Assembly (NCBI RefSeq): GCF_050948215.1
Contig: NW_027488714.1
Span: forward strand, 186,001-250,000
Source: Halictus rubicundus
Lineage: Eukaryota; Arthropoda; Insecta; Hymenoptera; Halictidae
Reading direction: 5' to 3'
DNA length: 64,000 bases
Notes under the pieces: generated by a model
What the model was told of the DNA's origin: nothing
Database searches by the model: none
Seen by the model: only the letters and a program-made list of their open reading frames with translations
Translations under genes and position numbers: made by a program
Part shown: positions 1-8,921 of the stretch, in pieces
How positions within the stretch are numbered: the stretch's first letter is position 1
How the letters are laid out: each line of letters starts with the position of its first letter

Positions 1-3000
1 CTATCCTGTAATATCCTCTATCCTATCCTCTATCCAATCCAATCCTCTATCCTATCCTATCCTCTATCCTATCCTATTCTCTATCCTATCCTCTACCCTA
101 TACTATCATCTATCCTATCCTATTCTCTATCCTATCCTCTATCGTCTGCTCTATCCTATCCTATCCACTATACTATCCTATCCTCTACCCTATCCTATCC
201 TCTATCCTATCCTATCCTCTATCCTATCCTATCCTCTATCCTATCCAATCCCCTATCCTATCCGCTATCCTATCCAATCCCCTATCCTATCCGCTATCCT
301 ATCCAATCCCCTATCCTATCCACTATCCGATCCTATCCTCTATCCTATCCTATCCTCTATAATATCGTATCCTCTATCCTATCCTATCCTCTATCCTATA
401 CTATTCTCTATCCTATCCTATCCTCTATCCTATACTATCCTCTATCGTCTCGTATCTTCTATCATATCCAATCCCCTATCCTATCCTCTACCCTATACTA
501 TCCTCTATCCTATCGTATCCTCTATCCTATCGAATCCTCTATCCTATCCTCTATCCTATCCTCTATCCTATCCTAGAACTCAACCCTTTCCTATCCTCAA
601 TCCTATCCTATACTCCATCCTACCCTATCCGCTATCCTATCCTATCCTGTCCTCTACCCTATCCTATCCTCTATCCTATCCTATCCTCTATCCTATCCGA
701 TCCTCTATCCTATCCTATCCTCTATCCTATCCAATCCTCTATCCTATAATATCTTCTATCCTATCCTATCCTCTACCCTATCCAATCGCCTATCCTATCC
801 TCTATCCGATCCTATCCTCTATCCTATTCTATCCTCTATCCTATCCTATCCTCCATCCTATCCTATCCTCTATACTATCCAATCCCCTATCCTATCCTCT
901 ATCCGATCCTATCCTCTATCCTATCCTATCCTCTATCCTGTCCTATTCTCTATCCTATCCTCTATCCGATCCTATCCTCTATCCTATCCTATCCTCTATC
1001 CTACCCTATCCTCTATCCTATAATATCATCTATCCTATACTATTCTCTATACAATCCTATCCTCTATCCTATACTATCCTCTATCGTATCCTACCCTCTA
1101 TCCGATCCTATCCTCTATGCTATCCTATCCTCTATCCTCTACCCTATCCTATCCTCTATCCTATCCTATCCTCTTTCCTATCCTATTCTCTATCCTAACA
1201 TCTACCCTATCCTATCCTCTATCCTATCCAATCCCCTATCCTAACCTCTATCCTATCCTATCCTCTATCCTATCCTATCCTCTATCCGATCCTATCCTCT
1301 ATCCTATCCTATCCTCTATCCTATCCCATTCTCTATCCTATCCTCTACCCTATCCTATCCTCTATCCTATCCAATCACCTATCCTATCCTCTATACGATC
1401 CTATCCTATATCCTATAATATCATCTATACCATACTATTCTCTATCCTATCCTATCCTCTATCCTATACTATCCTCTATCCGATCCTCTCCTCTATCCGA
1501 TCCTATCCTCTATCCTATCCTATCCTCTACCCTATCCTATCCTCTATCCTATCCTATCCTACCCTCTACCCTATCCTATCCTCTATCCTATCCTATCCTC
1601 TATAATATCGTATCCTCTATCCTATCCTATCCTCAATCCTATCCTATCCTCTACCCTATCCTATCCTCTATAATATCGTATTCTCTATCCTATCCTCTAT
1701 CCTATCCTATTCTGTATCCTATACTCTACCATATCCTATCCTCTATCCGATCCTATCCTCTATCCTATCCTATCCTCTATCCTATCCTATCCTACATCCT
1801 ATCCTATCTTCTATACTATCCAATCCCCTATCCTAACCTCTATCCGATCCTATCCACTATCCTATCCTATCCTCAATCCTCTCCTATCCTCTATCCTATT
1901 CTATCTTCTATCCTATCTCATCCTCTATCCTATCCAATCCCCTATCCTATCCTCTATCCTATCCTATCATCTATCATATCCTATCCTCTATCGTATAATA
2001 TCCTCTATCCTATCCTATCCTGTATCCTATCCTATCCTCTATCCTAAAATATCCTCTATCCTATCCAATCCTCTATCCTATCCTATTCTCTATCCTATCC
2101 TCTACCCTATCCTATCCTCTATCCTATAATATCATATATCCTATACTATTCTCTATACTATCGTATCCTCTATCCTACACTATCCTCTATCGTATCCTAT
2201 CCTCTATCCGATCCTATCCTCTATCCTATCCTATCCTCTATCCTATCCTATTCTGTATCTTATACTCTACCCTATCCTATCCTCTATCCGATCCTATCCT
2301 CTATACTATACAATCCCCTATCCTATCCGCTATCCTATCCTATCCTCTATCCTATCCAATCTTCTATCCTATCCTCTATCCTATCCTCTATCCTATCCAA
2401 TCTTCTATCCTATCCTCTATCCTATCCTCTATCCTATCCTGTATCCTATCCTCTATCCTATCCTCTATCCTATCCTCTATCATATCCTATCCTGTGTCCT
2501 ATCCTATCCTCTATCCTATCCAATCCCCTATCCTATCCTCTATCCAATCCTATCCTCTATCCGATCCTATACCTCTATCCTATCCTATCCTCTACCCTAT
2601 CCTATCCTCTATACTATCCTATCCTACCCTCTACCCTATCCTATCCTCTATCCTATCCTCTATCCTATCCTATCCTCTATCCTATTATATCCTATCCTCT
2701 ATCCTATCCTATCGTCTATCGTCTCCTCTATCCTATCCTATCCTGTATCCTATCCTATCCTCTATCCTATCCAATCCCCTATCCTGTACTCTGTCCAATC
2801 CTATCCTCTATCCTATCCTATCCTCTATAATATCGTATTCTCTATCCTATCCTCTATCCTATACTATCATCTAACCTATCCTATTTTCTATCCTATCCTC
2901 TATCGTCTGTTCTATCCTATCCTATCCACTATCCTATCCTATCCTCAATCCTCTCCTATCCTCTATCCTATCCTATCTTCTATCCTATCATATCCTCTAT

Positions 3001-3903
3001 CCTATCCAATCCCCTATCCTATCCTCTATCCTATCCTATCATCTATCCTATCCTATCCTCTATCCTATAATATCCTCTATCCTATCCAATCCTCTATCCT
3101 ATCCTCTGCCCTATCCTATCCTCTATCCTATCCTATGCTCTATAATATCCAATCCCACATCCTATCCTCTATCCGATCCTATCCTCTATCCTATAATATC
3201 ATCTATCCTATACTATTCTCTACCTTATGATATCCTCTATCCTATACTATCCTCTATCGTCTCCTATCTTCTCCCCTATCCAATCCCCTATATAATCCTC
3301 TATGCTATCCTATCCTCTATAATATCGTATTCTCTATCCTATCCTCTATCCTATACTATCATCTAACCTATCCTATTCTCTATCCTATCCTCTATCCTAT
3401 ACTATCATCTAACCTATCCTATTCTCTATCCTATCCTCTATCGTCTGTTCTATCCTATAATATCATCTATCCTATACTATTCTCTATCCTATCCTATCCT
3501 CTATCCTATACTATCCTCTATCGTATCCTATCCTCTATCCGATCCTATCCTCTATCCTATCCTATCCTCTATCCTATCCTATTCTCTATCCTATCCTCTA
3601 CCCTATCCTATCGTCTATCCTATCGTATCCTCTATCCTATCCAATCCCCTATCCTATCCTCTATCCGAGCCTATTCTCTATCCGATCCTATCCTCTATCC
3701 TCTCCTATCCTCTATCCTATCCTATTATCTATAATATCCTCTTCCCTATCCTATCCTCTATCCTATCCTATGCTCTATAATATCCAATCCCACATCCTAT
3801 CCTCTATCCGATCCTATCCTCTATCCTATAATATCATCTATCCTATACTATTCTCTACCCTATGATATCCTCTATCCTATACTATCCTCTATCGTCTCCT
3901 ATC
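1..3903. repeat. Diverged CTATC/CTATCCT satellite, left flank of the retrotransposon
   Basis: The whole stretch is tandem CTATC (5 bp) and CTATCCT (7 bp) words with frequent single-base variants (CTATCGT, CCGATCC, CCAATCC, ATAATATC). The + strand is strongly pyrimidine-rich. The short ATGAATCCTCTCC variant that recurs 21 times right of the retrotransposon was not seen here, so this flank looks like a different satellite subfamily. Internal duplication is visible: about 2824-2920 resembles about 3320-3440, and 3109-3268 is repeated at 3744-3903. The apparent reading frames here (for example 1117-1605 and 2494-2874) are only S/Y/P/L/I repeat translations and are not genes. Confidence 0.95.
3109..3268. 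repeat. Satellite block duplicated at 3744-3903 (unoccupied paralogue of the 3' insertion junction)
   Basis: These 160 bases match 3744-3903 at a constant shift of 635 bp, with one substitution seen (CTACCTTATGA here, CTACCCTATGA there). Both include the rare string TATGCTCTATAATATCC. The copy at 3744-3903 stops exactly where retrotransposon sequence begins. This copy continues into more satellite (TTCTCCCCTATCC). It therefore gives an internal reference for the left junction of the insertion. Confidence 0.85.
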
Positions 3904-4060
3904 GTCCAGCGACGTTGTCATCCTCGCCCTCTCTCTCCCCCTCCTCAGGCATCCACCGGATAGAGCTGCGACACAGAATTGGCGTATTTTTAATACATAG
4001 TAGTACTTATTTCTAAGAATTAATATTTATGTACAGTATATAAGAGTTACTCAGCTTTTT
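3904..4060 (-). other. Retrotransposon 3' UTR
   Basis: This covers about 157 bases between the ORF2 stop (TAG, complement of 4061-4063) and the satellite. In the element sense the first part is AT-rich, then comes a GA-rich stretch (complement of about 3928-3950), ending near GTCGCTGGAC directly against GATAGG satellite. No poly(A) tail or simple-repeat tail is present. In R1-clade elements the 3' UTR RNA is bound by the ORF2 protein at the start of target-primed reverse transcription. That role is known for the clade and is only inferred here. Confidence 0.8.
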
Positions 4061-7000
4061 CTAGAGGTCAGCCATCCTGTCCGCGTCCGCTGACTCGAGG
4101 TCTTCCTCTATTCCTCTCATAATTGGTTCATCGAGCCTTTCCTTTTCTCTCTGTCTTTCAATCCCCTCCTTTTTAGAGAGAATCTCCTTGCAGAAATTTA
4201 CGAAGATGTTCCATGTGGTCTGGCTATCCAGGATTCCTTCCATGATAATCTCCATCGTTAGAAGGTCTTCCCTGGTCTTCAGGGCTTCTGCTAGTCGTTT
4301 TCTTTCTTCCTTCCACTGTTGGCAGATCACCAGGGTGTGTTCCGGCGTGTCAGGGATCCCTGGGTGGAACCAGCAGTCATCAGCAGCGGCCTTTCCGATT
4401 CTGGATCTAAAACAGTTGAAAACTCCGTGCCCTGTAAGGGCCTGTGTCAAGTAAAAATTTAAGTCACCGTGTTTTCTATTTGTCCATCTTTCTATATTTG
4501 GAATGAGCCTGTGTGTCCACCTGCCCACAGTGCCCGTGTCCCATTTCTCCTGCCATCTCAGCAGCGTTCTGTCCTTGGCCCTTTTCTTTATGATCTTTTT
4601 CATATTATCCCTCAAGATTTCGTTGGATTCGTCTGGGTTTTCATCGATATTCTCTGCTGTAATTTCTCTATTGTTCCTTGTGGCTTCTATCTGTTCTGTG
4701 TTACTTATTACATTGTCATTTTCGTTATTTAGTAAAATTTCCGTCATTTCTTTCTCTTCTTCGAAGATTTCGCGTCTTTCGATGATTTTTAGGTCCCAGG
4801 GTGGGATCCCTGCTAACACAGTCAGAGTTTCGAGCTGTACGGATCTATAAGCTGAGGTTACCCTTGCTAGTCCAATTTTCTGCGTATTTCTAAGATTTTT
4901 TTTGTTCGAGATTTTTTCTGCCGCCTCAGCCCATATGAGAGCGCCGTACAGAACTATAGACTCGGTCGTCATGTAATATAGTTTTCTCGCCATTTGTTTC
5001 GTTCTCATCTTATTGGTCATCAGTCCGCTTAAAGCCGCCATTGTTCTAATGGCTTTGTTTGTTGTCGTCTCAATCTGCTTTCTAAAGTTTTTTCTCGAGT
5101 CAAAAATAATTCCCAAATATTTTAATTCTGCTGCGGGCTTGATCTCAGCATGTCCGATTTTGAAAGATAGATTTTCATTGACCTTTTTGCAGTTTAGCAT
5201 TAAGACCTCTGTTTTACTTTCTGCCAGCGAAAGTCCTGCAGTGTGCATCCAGAGTCTTGCTTCCTCTGTCATTTTTTCTGCCCTGATTTTTAATCTCTTC
5301 TCCGTTGCAGCCTGGACGATGATGGCAATATCGTCTGCGAAAGCGATCTTAGTTGACAAGGGCTGGTTAGGAATGCCGAGAAGGCCGTCGTATACCAGAT
5401 TCCATAAAAAAGGGCCCAGGACAGAGCCCTGTGGTACCCCCATTTCCATTTTTAAATAGATTTCTTGGTTCGAAGATTCATACTTCACCTTTCTATTTAT
5501 GAAATAGTCTTTAATTACTTCCCGCAAATATCTTGGAGCATTTCTATTTTCCAATTCTCTGCGTATCGACAGCCAACTCAGTGAATTAAATGCATTTTTA
5601 ACATCTAGGGCTATCATAGCTGCATATCTGTTTTTTTTCGAAGCTTCTATTGCGGCCTTTCTTACTATTTCCATGGCATGTACGGTCGAGGTGCCTTTGG
5701 TGAAGCCAAACTGGTTATTGTTAAAAGGTCTTTTTCCCATCGTCAGGTGGAGTCGGTCTCGGATAAAATACTCGAACAATTTTGCTATCGCATTAATAAT
5801 ACAAATTGGACGGTAAGCGGACGAGGTGGAGGGGTCCTTACCTTGTTTCCTTAGCAAAATTGTCCTCGCGTTTTTCCATTCTTTAGGGATCTTCCCTCTA
5901 CTCAGAATACCGTTAAAAAGGGCTGCGAATCGGTCTGGCCTGAATTCTGCAATGGTTTTTATAATTTCAGGCTGTATTCCGTCCTGTCCCGGTGCTTTTC
6001 CCGGTTTCAATTTTTTAGCCGCTGCGCGAACTTCGTCTTCAGAGACCACCGGTATACTATGGCTCTGGTTGTCATCCTGGTTTTCCGTTGGTTTTCCTTC
6101 CTGGATTCCTTCTTCTGTTGTTTCATTTTCTTGAGGGAATAAACCATTCATTACAAGACTGGCAAAGTCAGAGGAGAGCAGTGCGGGTGGATTATTATTT
6201 TTGATTTTATTAATAATTATTTTGTACGGCTTACCCCAGCCGTCTTTTTCAATTGACTCACATAGGTCCTTCCAGACTTTTTCTTTTGACTTACTTATCA
6301 TCCGCTGCAGGTTTTTTTTCGATAGTTTGTATAGAAAACTGGTAGCCTCGCCCTCGTCCACTTTTCCCTTACTCCTCAGCTTCTGGGCTGCTCTCCTCAG
6401 TCTTTGCGTTTTTGTTCTTTCTTTTCTAATCTCCGCGGTCCACCACGGGTTATATTTTTCCTTATTCCTTGTCTTATCTGCTTTATCTAGAGCTTCGTCA
6501 CACACTTCTTCTATCGTTTTTAGAAATACATCTTCTTCGTTCTGACTGTATAAATTCCCTTCATTTATCTCCTTCTCTCTCAGGGCGTGATCCATTGCCG
6601 TCCCCAGCCTGGTAATTCCGTCTCTTGTGATTTTCCATTTGTTGCCTTGGTTCGTCCTTATTGGCTGGAAATCCTCTACCATATTTAATTCTGTAATCAG
6701 ATACTTGTGATCAGATGCTGTTTCGACATTTAACACCTTATTTACTAAACAGTATTTTGGGCTTTGTAGTTCCTGTGTGGTGGCTATAAAATCGAGATTC
6801 GACGTTGCGGATCCTCTCTCGAATGTATGCCCTCCTTGAGGTATGTGAGGAAATACATTTTTTCGCAGGAGTTCGTCCAGCAGGATGGATCCCCTTAGGT
6901 TTTGTTCTCTGGAACCCCAAGCCGGGGACTTAGCATTGAAATCACCGCCGATAATAATTTCATTTCCCTTCATTTTTTCTTGACTTATAAAATTCATTAA

Positions 7001-7333
7001 ATTTTTAATTTTGGAGGCAAAAATGTCTGTGGAGATGTTTGGAGAGATGTAGGTACTTACTATAGTCAGCTTTTCCAATCTCACCGCCGTGAAGTCTTCC
7101 TCTGCTCTATCTCCATCCTCTAGCTTCTTGATTCCTTTTTTATTGGTGACCCAGATTGCTGTGTTGCTGCTCGGAGAGTACAGCCAGTTTCCAGGATTGA
7201 AAAGTGGCTCCTGTATTAGGACCACGTCTGCATCTAGGTCGATTGCCGACTGCACTAGGAGGTAGTGAGCTAAACGGCAATGATTCAGATTAATCTGTAA
7301 GATTTTGAGATTGAATTTAGTTATTATTATCAC
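4061..7333 (-). CDS. ORF2 protein: AP endonuclease and reverse transcriptase (R1-clade LINE)
   Basis: The protein is about 1090 residues. It would nick the target and copy element RNA from the nick. Numbering starts at the GTG at 7333. The endonuclease spans about 8-215: N15/N17 in LQINLNH, E42 in LIQEPL, Y95, GGDFN at 129-133, SNLD at 178-181 and SDH at 207-209. The reverse transcriptase spans about 485-745: D577 in ALDVKNAF, GVPQGSVLGP at 632-641, and the FADD catalytic pair D667/D668. A C-terminal finger-like motif reads C987-x2-H990-x8-H999-x4-C1004; the clade usually has Cys at the second position. No RNase H domain was recognised. The frame opens after a TAG at 7340-7342 and overlaps the end of ORF1 in the +1 frame. 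No ATG lies in the overlap and the first Met codon is residue 113, inside the endonuclease. Translation therefore probably depends on ORF1 (reinitiation at a non-AUG codon, or +1 frameshifting). All catalytic residues looked for are present. Confidence 0.93.
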   Translation of the reverse strand: MIIITKFNLKILQINLNHCRLAHYLLVQSAIDLDADVVLIQEPLFNPGNWLYSPSSNTAIWVTNKKGIKKLEDGDRAEEDFTAVRLEKLTIVSTYISPNISTDIFASKIKNLMNFISQEKMKGNEIIIGGDFNAKSPAWGSREQNLRGSILLDELLRKNVFPHIPQGGHTFERGSATSNLDFIATTQELQSPKYCLVNKVLNVETASDHKYLITELNMVEDFQPIRTNQGNKWKITRDGITRLGTAMDHALREKEINEGNLYSQNEEDVFLKTIEEVCDEALDKADKTRNKEKYNPWWTAEIRKERTKTQRLRRAAQKLRSKGKVDEGEATSFLYKLSKKNLQRMISKSKEKVWKDLCESIEKDGWGKPYKIIINKIKNNNPPALLSSDFASLVMNGLFPQENETTEEGIQEGKPTENQDDNQSHSIPVVSEDEVRAAAKKLKPGKAPGQDGIQPEIIKTIAEFRPDRFAALFNGILSRGKIPKEWKNARTILLRKQGKDPSTSSAYRPICIINAIAKLFEYFIRDRLHLTMGKRPFNNNQFGFTKGTSTVHAMEIVRKAAIEASKKNRYAAMIALDVKNAFNSLSWLSIRRELENRNAPRYLREVIKDYFINRKVKYESSNQEIYLKMEMGVPQGSVLGPFLWNLVYDGLLGIPNQPLSTKIAFADDIAIIVQAATEKRLKIRAEKMTEEARLWMHTAGLSLAESKTEVLMLNCKKVNENLSFKIGHAEIKPAAELKYLGIIFDSRKNFRKQIETTTNKAIRTMAALSGLMTNKMRTKQMARKLYYMTTESIVLYGALIWAEAAEKISNKKNLRNTQKIGLARVTSAYRSVQLETLTVLAGIPPWDLKIIERREIFEEEKEMTEILLNNENDNVISNTEQIEATRNNREITAENIDENPDESNEILRDNMKKIIKKRAKDRTLLRWQEKWDTGTVGRWTHRLIPNIERWTNRKHGDLNFYLTQALTGHGVFNCFRSRIGKAAADDCWFHPGIPDTPEHTLVICQQWKEERKRLAEALKTREDLLTMEIIMEGILDSQTTWNIFVNFCKEILSKKEGIERQREKERLDEPIMRGIEEDLESADADRMADL

Positions 7334-7339
7334 CCCTAG
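7317..7339 (-). other. ORF1/ORF2 overlap in the +1 frame without an AUG
   Basis: ORF1 ends at TAA (7317-7319). The ORF2 frame opens just after a TAG at 7340-7342. The shared 23 bases read, in element sense, CTAGGGGTGATAATAATAAC and then TAA. The overlap has no ATG. The only near-cognate start noted is GTG at 7331-7333, next to an ATA/AAT-rich run. The layout suggests coupled termination-reinitiation or +1 frameshifting. Which of these applies cannot be told from sequence. Confidence 0.7.
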
Positions 7340-8921
7340 CTAGGCGCTCAACGTATTTTTTATATTGGGGGCAGTTAACTGCTCCGGCCACGTGTTCCGC
7401 TTTCGTTGCGTGGATGCCCTCTCTTATACAGAGCACGCAGCATCTCACGGATTCGCAATCATTTATTTTATGGCCGAGCCCCCCGCATCTTCTGCACAGC
7501 TCCTGACCATTTAGATCCATGGCGCAATTATAGGACATATGTCCGAGTGCGTGACACTTGAAGCACCTAATGATATTTTGAGTTCTCTTTAGTCTACAGT
7601 TTGTGTAGCCTGTCCTGATTTTATTCTCTTGTCCTAATTTCTCAAAATCTTCCGCCGGAAGGGTTATTATGGCCATTTTAGTGCCCCCGTAGCCGAATCT
7701 AATTGTTTTAATTTCTACTTCATTATTGGGTCTCAGAACGACTCGTGCTATTTCGTTTTGCAGTTCTTCCTTCTCGATCGTGGGGTCCAGATCTTTAATT
7801 TCGTATATAACCCTTGGTGCCAGTCTCCTGATACGGCATTCTTCCCCTAGGGTATTTTTTGCGAATTGTTCTAGGACGCCCGCATTCGTTCCCTTCTCCA
7901 TTTCTATTATGATGTCCCCACCCCTGGACTTCCTTACGGTGTGAATTCCGTTCATGTTGTCTCCGGGGTTGGCTTTCAATTGTTTAAATAGATCCGCGAA
8001 GGTTCTATTTTCAGTCGTCTTAATTATTACCGCTTCCGACTTTGGCGGTGGTGGTAGTCTGTTTCTCTTTATCCTTTCTCTTTCTTTTTCTCTTTCTTTC
8101 TCCTGGTCCTGCTTCTTCTTCTCTGCTGCGGCTGTCTCTTCTTTCTTCTTTTTCTTAAGGGCTTTTTTTTCCTCGGCTTTTTTCCTGTTTTCCACAGTTT
8201 TCCATTCATTTTCATTTTCAGTATCCTGAATCGCCTCGCTGTCCCTTTCCGTTGCGTTTTCCTCTGTCTCACTTTCGTGCGACAGAGTTTTTCTTGCTTC
8301 TGTTCCGCCTGTCTTACGTGTAACTCCTACCTTTTCTCTTCTTCTTTCGATTTTATCGCCTAAGGAGCATTGTATTCCCATGTCTCTGTGTAGCAGGCTG
8401 TTTCTAAGGCTTTTATTTTCGATAATTAGTTCTATATTTCTTAATCGAGTTATAGCCACTTCTAATTGCCTGTCCGCTTGGGCTGCATGATTTTTGGTAA
8501 AACTTCTTACCTCCTTCAGCGGATCTAGGCAGTACTCTTTGACCTCCCTTATGGAGGTCCTTGTCTTTTTAAGTAGTGACGCTAATTCTCCTATGAGTTT
8601 CATTACGTCCTCTTCCTCTTCTTTCTCCTTCTCTTTTTCCATTTCCTTTTCCTTCCTTTTTTCCTCATCTTTGGATTGGTCTAGTTTTGGCGTTGAAGAG
8701 TTATTTTGGTCTTCTGTTCTCTTTTTCTTTAGGGTATTATTTTCTAATAGTATGATATCCGAGAATTGCGATTCAGAATCTGTCTCGTATTTATCATCCC
8801 TAATCCTTTTCGCGTTTTCCTTTCCTTTCTCATTACTTCTTTTAGTTTTCTGGCTGCGTTTAAAAACGCTTCCTTTTTCGGGTGGTAGACTTGGCGTAAG
8901 CCATTTCTCTTCTTCTTCCAT
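7317..8921 (-). CDS. ORF1 gag-like protein with three C-terminal zinc knuckles (R1-clade LINE)
   Basis: The protein is 534 residues and should bind element RNA and form the ribonucleoprotein particle. The N-terminal half is highly charged, with Glu/Lys-rich, probably coiled-coil or disordered stretches at about 70-105 and 235-290, followed by a short PPPP run. About 300-440 looks like the RNA-recognition-type fold known from ORF1 proteins of this group; that is inferred from its pattern, not shown. The knuckles are C453-x2-C456-x4-H461-x4-C466, C476-x2-C479-x4-H484-x4-C489, and an atypical C495-x2-C498-x11-H510-x6-C517. The start is the ATG at 8919-8921, the first in a frame that opens after a TGA at 8988-8990. 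Its context is good (A at -3, G at +4). The stop is TAA at 7317-7319, inside the start of ORF2. Confidence 0.92.
   Translation of the reverse strand: MEEEEKWLTPSLPPEKGSVFKRSQKTKRSNEKGKENAKRIRDDKYETDSESQFSDIILLENNTLKKKRTEDQNNSSTPKLDQSKDEEKRKEKEMEKEKEKEEEEDVMKLIGELASLLKKTRTSIREVKEYCLDPLKEVRSFTKNHAAQADRQLEVAITRLRNIELIIENKSLRNSLLHRDMGIQCSLGDKIERRREKVGVTRKTGGTEARKTLSHESETEENATERDSEAIQDTENENEWKTVENRKKAEEKKALKKKKKEETAAAEKKKQDQEKEREKERERIKRNRLPPPPKSEAVIIKTTENRTFADLFKQLKANPGDNMNGIHTVRKSRGGDIIIEMEKGTNAGVLEQFAKNTLGEECRIRRLAPRVIYEIKDLDPTIEKEELQNEIARVVLRPNNEVEIKTIRFGYGGTKMAIITLPAEDFEKLGQENKIRTGYTNCRLKRTQNIIRCFKCHALGHMSYNCAMDLNGQELCRRCGGLGHKINDCESVRCCVLCIREGIHATKAEHVAGAVNCPQYKKYVERLARGDNNN

Noticed and set aside
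6738..6920. Small minus-strand frame of 60 codons
   Set aside because: It sits inside ORF2 in another frame and has no start context or domain to support it.
4188..8229. Plus-strand reading frames inside the retrotransposon (for example 5013-5459 and 7954-8229)
   Set aside because: They lie antisense to ORF1 and ORF2, show no recognisable domains, and are explained by the coding bias of the minus-strand genes.
8069..8272. Minus-strand Lys/Arg-rich frame of 67 codons
   Set aside because: It is an out-of-frame reading of the Lys/Glu-rich stretch of ORF1.
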